From Candidatus Binatia bacterium (lineage in GTDB: Bacteria > Desulfobacterota > Binatia > UBA12015): 64,000 nucleotides of DNA. Of the stretch, positions 1 to 7,157 are shown one piece after another. Numbering within the stretch: the stretch's first letter is position 1; every line of letters starts with the position of its first letter. A program made the position numbers and the translations under genes. A model generated the notes under the pieces. The model was not told the DNA's origin. It searched no databases and was given only the letters and a program-made list of their open reading frames with translations. The stretch spans positions 380,149 to 444,148 of the forward strand of contig DATCMB010000006.1 in the NCBI GenBank assembly GCA_036563615.1, in the 5' to 3' direction.

Positions 1-388
1 GCCACGGGCCGGCGCCGCGCTCCTCGATCGTGTCGCACACCGCCTCGACGAAGATGCGCGCGGCCTCGGCGTTGCTGCCCGGGATGCGCTGCATGGCGCC
101 GCGTCCGAAGCGCTCCGCGAGCTCGGCCGCGAAGTCCTCGAGCACCGCGATGATCAGCGCCTGGCGGCTCTCGAAGAACTTGTAGACCAGCGGCCGCGTC
201 ACGCCGGCCTCGGCGGCGACGCGCGCGAACTGCACCGCGTCGACGCCCTCGCGCGTCAGGATGTCGCCGGCGATGCGGATCAGCTCGCGCCGCCGGTCGG
301 CGGGCGCGAGGCGACGGCGCCGTGCGGGGCGATTGCGCGTTCGCGTCGTCGTGCGGCGTGCGCGCTCGGTCTTGGCCCTCGTTGACAT
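1..388 (-). CDS. TetR/AcrR family transcriptional regulator (partial)
   Basis: N-terminal part of a DNA-binding repressor whose C-terminal ligand domain lies beyond the window start. The protein opens with an Arg/Thr-rich tail, followed by a helix beginning RRRELIRIAGDILTREGVDA and a helix-turn-helix reading VAAEAGVTRPLVYKFFESR, the classic TetR recognition-helix pattern. It is transcribed away from the P450 gene that starts 90 bases to the right, so autoregulation and control of that P450 are the obvious hypothesis. The ATG at 386-388 is the first in frame. Family assignment is firm; target and ligand are unknown. Confidence 0.9.
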   Translation of the reverse strand, partial: MSTRAKTERARRTTTRTRNRPARRRRLAPADRRRELIRIAGDILTREGVDAVQFARVAAEAGVTRPLVYKFFESRQALIIAVLEDFAAELAERFGRGAMQRIPGSNAEAARIFVEAVCDTIEERGAGPW

Positions 389-409
389 CGCGTGAAGAGC
401 TAGTTTACA
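382..409 (+). promoter_or_regulatory. Candidate P450 promoter overlapping the TetR start
   Basis: TTGACA at 382-387, a 16-base spacer, then TTTACA at 404-409 reads as a sigma-70-like promoter facing the P450 gene. The -35 element overlaps the start codon of the divergent TetR gene, so a repressor bound in this 90-base gap could affect both genes. I could not identify a convincing long palindromic operator. This is inference from spacing and consensus only. Confidence 0.4.
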
Positions 410-478
410 AAGCGTCACCAGCGGCCGCAGCCCCCTCGGCCCGCTGCGGTCCTCTATCGCTTCTCGAGGAAAGAGACC

Positions 479-1669
479 ATGACGCCGGACATGACCGACT
501 CGAGCCTCTACGCGGGCGACCCGCACCCGACCTACCGCTGGCTGCGTCAGAACGCTCCCGTCTACCGCGATCCGAAGTCGCAGCTCTGGGTGCTGTCGCG
601 CTACCAGGACGTGTTCGACGTCTCGAAGAACCCCGAGGTGTTCTCGGCCGCGAAGGGCGTGCTGCTCGAGAACGACGCGATGGTGTCGATCATCTGCATG
701 GACGACCCGCGTCACCAGCGGTTGCGCAAGCTCGTCAACCGCGGCTTCACGCCGCGCATGGTCGGGCTGCTGCACGAGCGCATCCGCGAGCTCGCGAAGG
801 AGATCGTCGATCGCGTCGCGCCGCGCGGCGAGTGCGATCTCGTGCGCGACGTCGCGGTCCCGCTACCGCTCTACATCATCGCCCAGATGCTCGGCATCCG
901 GGAGGAGGACTTCGACCGCTTCCACGACTGGTCGGACCGTCTGATCGGCGTCGCGGGGAACTACGACGACCCCGTCAAGATGAACGACGCGGTCACCGCG
1001 TACGCGGAGTACGGCAACTACCTGAAGGAGGTCTTCGAGGATCGCCGGCGCAATCCGCGCGAGGATCTCGTCAGCATCCTGGTCGCGGCGCAGGAGGAGG
1101 GGATGCTCGCGCCCGACGAGGAGTCGATGGAGAACGACGAGATCATCATGTTCATGACGCTGCTCCTCGTCGCGGGCAACGAGACCACGCGCAACGCGAT
1201 CTCGGGCGGCATGCTCGCGCTGATGGAGAACCGCGACCAGCTCGAGCTGCTGCGCGCGCGTCCGGAGCTGCTCGACGGCGCGGTCGAGGAGATCCTGCGC
1301 TACGTCTCGCCGATCATCTGCTTCCGTCGCACGGCGACGCGCGACACCGAGATCCGCGGTCAGAAGATCGCGGCCGGCGAGGGCGTGCTGATGCTCTACC
1401 AGAGCGCGAACCGCGACGAGGAAGTCTTCGCCGACCCCGATCGCTTCGACATCACGCGCAACCCGAACCCGCACCTCGCGTTCGGGATCGGGCCGCACTT
1501 CTGCCTGGGCGCGAACCTCGCGCGCCTCGAGCTCAAGGTCATGGTGCGGGAGCTGATCTCGCGCCTGCCGGACATCCAGCCCGCGCCCGGCACGACGCCG
1601 AAGCGCGCGGCCTCGACGCTGGTCGCCGGGATCGAGCACTTCCCGGTCGTCTACAGCGCCGCCGCGTAA
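479..1669 (+). CDS. Cytochrome P450
   Basis: Soluble bacterial class I type P450 of 396 residues, the usual length. Heme mono-oxygenase that would need a ferredoxin and reductase supplied elsewhere, since none lies nearby. Visible hallmarks: I-helix oxygen-activation motif AGNETT at residues 232-237, K-helix ExxR at 271-274 (EILR), and heme loop FGIGPHFCLG with the thiolate ligand Cys342. A purine-rich GAGGAAAGAGA just before the ATG supports the start. It is divergent from a TetR regulator. The substrate is unknown; bacterial relatives act on terpenoids, steroids or fatty acids. Confidence 0.96.
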   Translation: MTPDMTDSSLYAGDPHPTYRWLRQNAPVYRDPKSQLWVLSRYQDVFDVSKNPEVFSAAKGVLLENDAMVSIICMDDPRHQRLRKLVNRGFTPRMVGLLHERIRELAKEIVDRVAPRGECDLVRDVAVPLPLYIIAQMLGIREEDFDRFHDWSDRLIGVAGNYDDPVKMNDAVTAYAEYGNYLKEVFEDRRRNPREDLVSILVAAQEEGMLAPDEESMENDEIIMFMTLLLVAGNETTRNAISGGMLALMENRDQLELLRARPELLDGAVEEILRYVSPIICFRRTATRDTEIRGQKIAAGEGVLMLYQSANRDEEVFADPDRFDITRNPNPHLAFGIGPHFCLGANLARLELKVMVRELISRLPDIQPAPGTTPKRAASTLVAGIEHFPVVYSAAA

Positions 1670-1687
1670 GGAAAGGAACGGGCGGGC

Positions 1688-1722
1688 ACGGCACGCGCGC
1701 GGAGGGCTCGCGCGCGTGCCGT
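1688..1722. terminator. 14-bp hairpin after the P450 gene
   Basis: Perfect 14-base inverted repeat (1688-1701 with 1709-1722) with a 7-base loop, lying between the convergent P450 and amidohydrolase genes. There is no U-tract on the plus strand, so it may act as a structural 3' end or bidirectional terminator rather than a textbook intrinsic terminator. Confidence 0.55.
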
Positions 1723-1725
1723 GAA

Positions 1726-1752
1726 CGACGCCGGTGACCCGAGCCGGCGTCG
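1726..1752. terminator. Second hairpin between convergent genes
   Basis: A 9-base perfect inverted repeat (1726-1734 with 1744-1752) directly follows the preceding hairpin and ends 17 bases before the 3' end of the minus-strand amidohydrolase. The pair of stems is consistent with bidirectional termination. Confidence 0.45.
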
Positions 1753-1769
1753 CGCCCGCCCAAGCCGCG

Positions 1770-3419
1770 TCAGAACGCCGGCGGCGTCGTGGTCGGCGGC
1801 GTCAGCCGGCCGCCCGCGCGCATGCGGATCACGAACGCCGAGCGCGCCGCGCGGCGGATGATGGTGTCGATCGGGAAGCGCAGGATCTTGCCGCCTCGCT
1901 TCACGAGGCGTCCGTCGCACAGCACCGTGTCGACGTTCGCCACGCTCGCCGACATCACCAGCGCGCACTCCGGATCCGCGGCCGGCACCATGTTGAGGTC
2001 GTCCGCGCGCACGCAGGCGATGTCCGCGCGCTTGCCCGGCGTCAGCGACCCGGTGACGTCGCCGAGGCCCATCGCGACCGCGCCGTTGATCGTCGCCATC
2101 TTCAGCACGTCGCGGAAGGTGAGCGCCGGCAGCTCCTCGCTGGTCGTCCCGAGCCAGGGGATGCCGATGTTGTAGACCACGTTCATCGCCTGGAAGTGCG
2201 AGATCGGGCCGAGCGAGTTCGCGTCGCACGACAGCGACACGTTCACGCCGTCGGCGACCATGCGCAGGATCTGCTCCTGCTGGTTGCCGCGCGTGCCGAG
2301 GCGCAGCTCGGAGTGGATCGAGTAGCTCAGCGAGGCGCCGGTCTCGGCCATCGCGGCGCGGTCCTCGGAGGTCGCGTGGACGTAGTGCACGAGGATCGTC
2401 TTCGGTCCGAGGAAGCCCAGCGAGCGGAGCTGGGTCGCGTCGATGCCGCGTGCGCTCTGTCCGGAATGCGTGATCAGCGGCAGGCCGAGCTCGACCGCGA
2501 TCGACGTGTCGACGTTGAACGTGTCGATGTTCGACGCCGGGTTGCGGAAGCCGATGCCGAGGTCGGTGAGACCTTCGAAGGGCGACGACGACGAGAACCA
2601 CTTCGCGTGGATGCGGCGGATCTCGTCGATGGGCAGCGGCACGTTGCCCGGCTGTCCGTCGATCGTGCTCCAGTTGTAGCGGCCGCGGATGCCGGCATCG
2701 AGGTGCGCCTGCAGCTCCGCCTCGACGTGCTCCGTGGTGCGCGTGTTGTGCGCGTAGTTGTTGACCGTCGTGATGCCGGCGTTGAACGCCTCCATGAACG
2801 ACAGCATGTCGCTGTTGTAGAAGTCCTCGGGCGTGTAGTGCGGCGCGGTCGCGGTCTTCGCCGGGAAGTACTCGAAGCCCGGCGCGAGCAGGTTGCGCTG
2901 CAGCCCGTTCCACACGTGCCAGTGCGTGTCGACGAAGCCCGGGATGACGATCATCCGCGAGGCGTCGATCACCTGCGCGCCGCGCGGTCGCAGGCCCTTG
3001 CCGATCTCGAGGATGACGCCGTCGCGCACGAGGACATCAGCGTCCGGAATGTTGCCGATCGTGTCGTCCATGCTGACGACGTAGCCGCCACGGATGAGAT
3101 ACGTGCCGCGCTTCGCGGGCTCGCGACCGCGCAACGGGAGCTTGCCCGCGGCCTCCGCTTCGGATCCCTTGCCGAGCAATCCGAGCAGACCGGAGGTCGC
3201 GAACGGTGTCGCCGCGGCGAGCCCTGCGGCGCGCGCGAGCAGCTTGCGGCGCGACAATCCAGGGATGCGCTCGCCGCAGTTGTCGTAGACGGCGTCGTCG
3301 TCGTGCACGTCGCACGACTCGAACTCGGGTTCGTTGGTGGGGTGATCGTGGTGTCGGCTCATGCCCGCGGAAGCAGTGCCTGTGCCACGCACGAGAGCGC
3401 GCACGAGCGAGCGTTTCAT
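1770..3419 (-). CDS. Tat-exported amidohydrolase (cytosine deaminase/chlorohydrolase type)
   Basis: Metal-dependent hydrolase of the TIM-barrel amidohydrolase superfamily, 549 residues. A twin-arginine signal SRRKLLARAAGLAAATPF lies about 55 residues in, implying folded export with metal already loaded. Metal ligands are visible as GFVDTHWHVWNG (HxH), LPLITHSGQ, ILVHYVHAT and the terminal Asp in SLSCDANSL. The arrangement matches the ATZ/TRZ/guanine-deaminase-like branch, which removes amino or halide groups from heterocycles, but the substrate is not predictable. A second ATG at 3360-3362 gives a shorter leader (MSRHHDHP) and is an alternative start. The Tat leader is unusual for this mostly cytoplasmic family. 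Confidence 0.88.
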   Translation of the reverse strand: MKRSLVRALVRGTGTASAGMSRHHDHPTNEPEFESCDVHDDDAVYDNCGERIPGLSRRKLLARAAGLAAATPFATSGLLGLLGKGSEAEAAGKLPLRGREPAKRGTYLIRGGYVVSMDDTIGNIPDADVLVRDGVILEIGKGLRPRGAQVIDASRMIVIPGFVDTHWHVWNGLQRNLLAPGFEYFPAKTATAPHYTPEDFYNSDMLSFMEAFNAGITTVNNYAHNTRTTEHVEAELQAHLDAGIRGRYNWSTIDGQPGNVPLPIDEIRRIHAKWFSSSSPFEGLTDLGIGFRNPASNIDTFNVDTSIAVELGLPLITHSGQSARGIDATQLRSLGFLGPKTILVHYVHATSEDRAAMAETGASLSYSIHSELRLGTRGNQQEQILRMVADGVNVSLSCDANSLGPISHFQAMNVVYNIGIPWLGTTSEELPALTFRDVLKMATINGAVAMGLGDVTGSLTPGKRADIACVRADDLNMVPAADPECALVMSASVANVDTVLCDGRLVKRGGKILRFPIDTIIRRAARSAFVIRMRAGGRLTPPTTTPPAF

Positions 3420-3520
3420 GGCACTCGAACGCCGCGCGTTGACGAAGACGTCGGCAGAGCGCTGCTCACGGGCGGCAGCGCAGAGCGCGCGAGACGATCG
3501 AGCGAGTGATCAAGATGCGC

Positions 3521-4009
3521 TCACGCGTGCGGCGTGAGCTCGACGATCCACGCGTCGATGCGGCCGTCGTCCGCGACCGCGAGACGCGCGAGCGCGATCG
3601 GCAGACGGAAGCGTCGCGGGCCGGCGCTGCCCGGGTTGAGATGAAGGACGCCGTCGATCCGCTCGATGCTCGGTCGGTGCGAGTGCCCGCACACGACGGC
3701 CGCGAAGCCAGCCGCGCGCGGATCGAGGTCGAGCTCGTGACGATCGTGCAGCACGAGGACGCGCGCGCCGCACAGCTCGACGACGGCGCGCTCGGGCAAG
3801 CGATTGGCCCACGCCCCGCGATCGTTGTTGCCGCGCACGGCGGTGACCGGCGCGATGCGCGCGAGCGCGTCGAGCACCTCGGGCTTGCCGACGTCGCCGG
3901 CGTGAACGATGCGCGCGACGCCGGCGAGCGCGTCGAGCGCCTCCGGACGCACGAGGCCGTGCGTGTCGGAGAGCACTCCCACCTCGAGCGAGGCCCGGCT
4001 GCGCGACAT
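3521..4009 (-). CDS. YfcE-type metallophosphoesterase
   Basis: Small single-domain calcineurin-like phosphodiesterase of 162 residues from the ATG at 4007-4009. All dimetal motifs are present in order: GVLSDTHG, VHAGDVG, VRGNND, and GHSH near the C-terminus followed by LHLNPGS. YfcE/MJ0936 relatives hydrolyse phosphodiesters in vitro; the in vivo substrate is generally unknown. The reading frame stays open for 30 codons upstream, but that leader has no domain and overlaps the promoter of the next gene, so the shorter start is preferred. It is divergent from the PerR-like gene. Confidence 0.9.
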   Translation of the reverse strand: MSRSRASLEVGVLSDTHGLVRPEALDALAGVARIVHAGDVGKPEVLDALARIAPVTAVRGNNDRGAWANRLPERAVVELCGARVLVLHDRHELDLDPRAAGFAAVVCGHSHRPSIERIDGVLHLNPGSAGPRRFRLPIALARLAVADDGRIDAWIVELTPHA

Positions 4010-4089
4010 GGCCGACACGGTAGGGCGTCCGGCGCCGGCGCGCCAACGCCAGGCCGGGCCGCAACATGCGGCCAAACGCGTCCACAGGG

Positions 4090-4127
4090 TTGACTTCATC
4101 TGGATTTAGACTTAGTCTAGACCTAGA
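4090..4127 (+). promoter_or_regulatory. Promoter with overlapping PerR/Fur-like palindromes
   Basis: TTGACT at 4090-4095 and TAGTCT at 4113-4118 are 17 bases apart and read as a sigma-70 promoter for the PerR-like gene. Superimposed on the -10 are two overlapping perfect palindromes: TAGACT-T-AGTCTA at 4107-4119 and TCTAG-AC-CTAGA at 4116-4127. TAGAC also occurs as a direct repeat at 4107, 4118 and 4124. The position over the -10 and next to a Fur-family gene fits an autoregulatory operator. The predicted transcript start is only a few bases before the ATG at 4130, so the mRNA would be almost leaderless. Confidence 0.7.
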
Positions 4128-4129
4128 CG

Positions 4130-4546
4130 ATGGATCGACGGGTCATGGAGCTCCTCGAGAGCCGCGGCATTCAGCCCTCGGCGCAACGCGTCGCGGTGGC
4201 GGAGTACGCGCTGCGCGCGACCGACCACCCCTCCGCGGACGTCGTGTTCGCCAAGGTCCGCGAGGGTTTCCCGCTGGTCTCGCGCGCCACCGTCTACAAC
4301 ACGCTCAACCTGTTCGTCGAAAAGGGCCTCCTGCGCCCGCTCGTGCTCGCGGAGGGCAAGGTGGTGTTCGATCCCAACGTCCAGCCGCACCACCACTTCA
4401 TCGACGACGTCACCGGCGCCATCTACGACGTCCCCTGGGACGCGGTGACGGTGAGCCGCCTCGAGCCGCCGGCCGAGTTCGAGGTCCGCGAGTACGCCGT
4501 GGTCATGCGCGGTCGCCACCGCGCGAAGAAGCGTCGCAAGAGCTGA
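4130..4546 (+). CDS. perR: Fur-family peroxide regulator (PerR-like, cysteine-free)
   Basis: Fur superfamily repressor of 138 residues: N-terminal winged helix with recognition segment VSRATVYNTLNLF, then the dimerisation/metal domain. Residues matching the PerR regulatory metal site are present: His33, Asp81, His87, His89 and Asp100 in FDPNVQPHHHFIDD...IYD. The protein has no cysteine at all, so the CxxC structural zinc site of classical Fur/PerR is missing; such zinc-site-less members are known in the family. It precedes ahpC and ahpD on the same strand, the typical PerR regulon, and has its own palindromic promoter. PerR assignment rests on context and metal ligands; a Fur or other role cannot be excluded. 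Confidence 0.85.
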   Translation: MDRRVMELLESRGIQPSAQRVAVAEYALRATDHPSADVVFAKVREGFPLVSRATVYNTLNLFVEKGLLRPLVLAEGKVVFDPNVQPHHHFIDDVTGAIYDVPWDAVTVSRLEPPAEFEVREYAVVMRGRHRAKKRRKS

Positions 4547-4637
4547 TCCGCGGCGCGCCCGTAGCGTGATCGTCGCTCGTCCGCGTCGATCCGTCTGCGT
4601 TCAACAACCGAGAGAAAGAAAGGAAGGAAGAGAAAGC

Positions 4638-5171
4638 ATGTTGACCGTTGGTGATCGTCTCCCCGACTTCAAGGTCCGCGCCGCCGTCTCCCTCGAGAAG
4701 GGGAAGGAGTTCAAGGACGTCACGAACAAGGACTTCCCGGGCAAGTGGATCGTCCTGTTCTTCTGGCCGAAGGACTTCACCTTCGTCTGTCCGACCGAGA
4801 TCGCGGAGTTCGGCCGTCGCACCAAGGACTTCGCCGAGCGTGACGCGGTGGTCCTCGGCGGCAGCACCGACAACGAGTTCTCGCACCTCGCCTGGCGCAA
4901 GGAGCACCCGGATCTGAAGGACCTGCCGTTCCCGATGATCCACCTGACGCCGAAGCTCGCCGAGCAGCTCGGTGTGCTGCACCCCGAGGCGGGCGTCGCG
5001 CTCCGCGCGACCTTCATCATCGACCCGGACGGCGTGATCCGCTTCGTGTCGGTGAACGACCTGTCCGTCGGCCGCAACGTGAACGAGGTGCTCCGCACGC
5101 TCGACGCGCTGCAGACCGACGAGCTCTGCCCGTGCAACTGGGAGAAGGGCCAGCCGACGCTGAAGGTCTGA
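4638..5171 (+). CDS. ahpC: Alkyl hydroperoxide reductase AhpC (2-Cys peroxiredoxin)
   Basis: Peroxiredoxin of 177 residues that reduces H2O2, organic peroxides and peroxynitrite. Peroxidatic Cys51 sits in FTFVCPTEI and resolving cysteines in LCPCNW (Cys164 and Cys166). The closely spaced C-terminal pair is the arrangement of mycobacterial-type AhpC, which is regenerated by AhpD rather than AhpF. ATG at 4638 follows an AG-rich stretch AGGAAGGAAGAGAAAGC that serves as ribosome-binding site. It lies 91 bases after the PerR-like gene and 7 bases before ahpD, so one operon is likely. Confidence 0.97.
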   Translation: MLTVGDRLPDFKVRAAVSLEKGKEFKDVTNKDFPGKWIVLFFWPKDFTFVCPTEIAEFGRRTKDFAERDAVVLGGSTDNEFSHLAWRKEHPDLKDLPFPMIHLTPKLAEQLGVLHPEAGVALRATFIIDPDGVIRFVSVNDLSVGRNVNEVLRTLDALQTDELCPCNWEKGQPTLKV

Positions 5172-5178
5172 GGTAACG

Positions 5179-5700
5179 ATGTCATCTCTGGAGACCCTAC
5201 GAGAGTCGCTGCCCGACGCGGCACGCGACCTGAAGATCGGCCTCCAGTCGGTGCTCGGGGCGGAGTCTCTGACTCCGCCCCAGCGCTGGGGGGTCGCGCT
5301 CGCGTCCGCGTACGCGGCGCGCAACCCGGCCCTGCGTGACGCCGTGCTCGCCGACGCGCGCGCCGCGGGGATCGACGAGGCCGTGATCGACGACGCCCGA
5401 GCAGCCGCGCTGCTCATGGGCATGAACAACGTCTTCTACCGCTCGAAGCACATGCTCGGCGAGGCGTACGAGAAGAAGCCCGCTCGCCTGCGGATGCAGC
5501 GCATCGCGCAGCCCAAGGGCGAGAAGGTCGACTTCGAGCTGATGTCGCTCGCCGTGAGCGCGATCAACGGCTGCGAGGTGTGCCTCGGCGCGCACGAGAA
5601 GACCGTGCGCGAGGGCGGCCTCTCCGAGGACGCGGTGATGGACGCGGTGCGCATCGCCGCGGTCATCCACGGCGTCGCGGTCGCGCTCGAGACCGCCTGA
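5179..5700 (+). CDS. ahpD: Alkylhydroperoxidase AhpD
   Basis: All-alpha AhpD of 173 residues, which reduces AhpC and receives electrons from lipoylated proteins in the characterised mycobacterial system. The catalytic signature is INGCEVCLGAHEK: Cys132 and Cys135 with His139, and Glu120 upstream, in the same relative spacing as the M. tuberculosis enzyme. The start is 7 bases after ahpC, indicating co-translation. Together with the upstream regulator it forms a compact peroxide-stress operon that does not need AhpF. Confidence 0.96.
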   Translation: MSSLETLRESLPDAARDLKIGLQSVLGAESLTPPQRWGVALASAYAARNPALRDAVLADARAAGIDEAVIDDARAAALLMGMNNVFYRSKHMLGEAYEKKPARLRMQRIAQPKGEKVDFELMSLAVSAINGCEVCLGAHEKTVREGGLSEDAVMDAVRIAAVIHGVAVALETA

Positions 5701-5720
5701 CGTACGCCGGTCGAGCGGCC

Positions 5721-5741
5721 GACGCGCGGTCTTCGCGCGTC
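5721..5741. terminator. Hairpin after ahpD
   Basis: Perfect 8-base stem (5721-5728 with 5734-5741) and 5-base loop between the convergent ahpD and CoA-transferase genes. Its right edge touches the stop codon of the minus-strand gene. No strong U-tract is seen on either side. Confidence 0.4.
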
Positions 5742-6969
5742 AGCCGCCGATCACCTTCTTGTCGCGCAGCGCGCGCAGATCGTCGTCGCGGAGCCCGAGC
5801 TCGCTGCGCAGGACCTGATCGGTGTGCTCGCCCAGCGTCGGCCAGCGACGCGGCGGGCGCTCCGGCGTCTTCGACAGCTTGATCGGGTTCCCGACGACGA
5901 GCATGGGCTCGTCGGAGTCCGGGCGCGGGATGCGCAGCAGCATGTCGTGGCTCGCGACGTGCGGGTCGCGCAGCAGGTCCTCGGTGTCGAAGCACGGACC
6001 GGCCGCGATGCCTTGCTCGGCGAGCTCGCTCGCGGCTTCGAGCTTGGTGCGCGACGCGGCCCACGCCTCGATGCCCGGACGCACGACGTCCTCGATGTGC
6101 TCGCGCCAGCCGTCGCGGGTCGCGAAGCGCGGGTCCTCGAGCCACTCGGCGTGTCCGACCGCGCGCGCGAGCTGCGCGAGCTGGTGCTCGCGCACCGCCT
6201 GCACGACGAACCAGCCGTCCTTCGCCTTGAAGCCGTCGAAGATGCCCGGCGTGCGTCGCTTGCCGCGCACGCCCATCGACCAGAAGTGCGGCACGATGTC
6301 GGCCATGGCGATCATCGCGTCGAACATCGCGACGTCGACGTGCTGCCCGCGGCCGGTGCGGTCGCGCTCGCGCAGCGCCGCGAGCAGCCCGATCGCGGCG
6401 AACAGCGACGAGCCGATGTCGCCGAGCGCGCCCGCCGGGCTCACGGCCGGCGGTGCGTTCTCCTCGCGCCGGTACTCGTAGAAGCCGCCCATCGCCTCCG
6501 CGATCGGCGCGTACGCGGGCCACGAGCTGTAGGGCGACGGCAAGAGGTTCCCGAAGCCCGACACCGACACGTAGACCAGCCCGGGGTGCAGCGGCTCGAG
6601 GTCGCGGTAGCCGAGCCCCATGCGGTCCATCGTGCCCGGCTTGAAGTTCTCGCCGAGGACGTCGAAGCGCGGCACGAGACGCTTCACCAGCTCGCGTCCC
6701 TCGGGGTGCTTGAGGTCGATCGCGACGCTCTTCTTGTCGAGGTTGTTGCGCAGGTAGGTCGCGCCGACGCTGCGCCCGTCGACGTCCTTGACCGCGGGCA
6801 GCGCGCCGCGTCCCGAGTCGCCCGTCACCGGGTGCTCGATCTTCACCACCTCGGCGCCCATGCGCGCGAGCAGCTGGGTCGCGAACGGCAGCGCCTGCAT
6901 CTGCTCGATCGCGAGGATGCGCACGCCGGCGAGCGGACCCGCCGCGGCCGTCTCGTTCGATTGCGTCAT
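5740..6969 (-). CDS. Family III CoA-transferase (CaiB/BaiF)
   Basis: Cytosolic CoA-transferase of 409 residues that moves CoA between carboxylic acids. It opens with PLAGVRILAIEQMQALPFA and EVVKIEHP, the N-terminal CoA-binding signature, and has GENFKPGTMDRMGLG, where the Asp is the expected catalytic nucleophile. The ATG at 6967-6969 is preceded by GGCGGACGGAGGACG, a strong ribosome-binding site; the frame is open further upstream but not gene-like. The acid substrate cannot be told; relatives act on carnitine, bile acids, alpha-methylacyl-CoA or oxalate. Confidence 0.94.
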   Translation of the reverse strand: MTQSNETAAAGPLAGVRILAIEQMQALPFATQLLARMGAEVVKIEHPVTGDSGRGALPAVKDVDGRSVGATYLRNNLDKKSVAIDLKHPEGRELVKRLVPRFDVLGENFKPGTMDRMGLGYRDLEPLHPGLVYVSVSGFGNLLPSPYSSWPAYAPIAEAMGGFYEYRREENAPPAVSPAGALGDIGSSLFAAIGLLAALRERDRTGRGQHVDVAMFDAMIAMADIVPHFWSMGVRGKRRTPGIFDGFKAKDGWFVVQAVREHQLAQLARAVGHAEWLEDPRFATRDGWREHIEDVVRPGIEAWAASRTKLEAASELAEQGIAAGPCFDTEDLLRDPHVASHDMLLRIPRPDSDEPMLVVGNPIKLSKTPERPPRRWPTLGEHTDQVLRSELGLRDDDLRALRDKKVIGG

Positions 6970-7157
6970 TCGACGTCCTCCGTCCGCCTGTCCTAGCGCC
7001 ACCCTCGCGACCGCGGCAACGCTTGGCGGCGCTCCGCGGCCGCGGCTTTGGCGTTTTCGGGGCCGCGCCGGTGGCCTCGCAGGTCGCGCGCCGCGGCTCC
7101 GCGTTCGGGCGCCGAGGCTTGCGACGCGCGCGGGACGGGAGCACAAGAGCGTCGCCC

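Noticed and set aside
1734-3509. 591-codon plus-strand open frame
   Set aside because: Antisense shadow of the amidohydrolase on the minus strand, which has a Tat leader and metal ligands.
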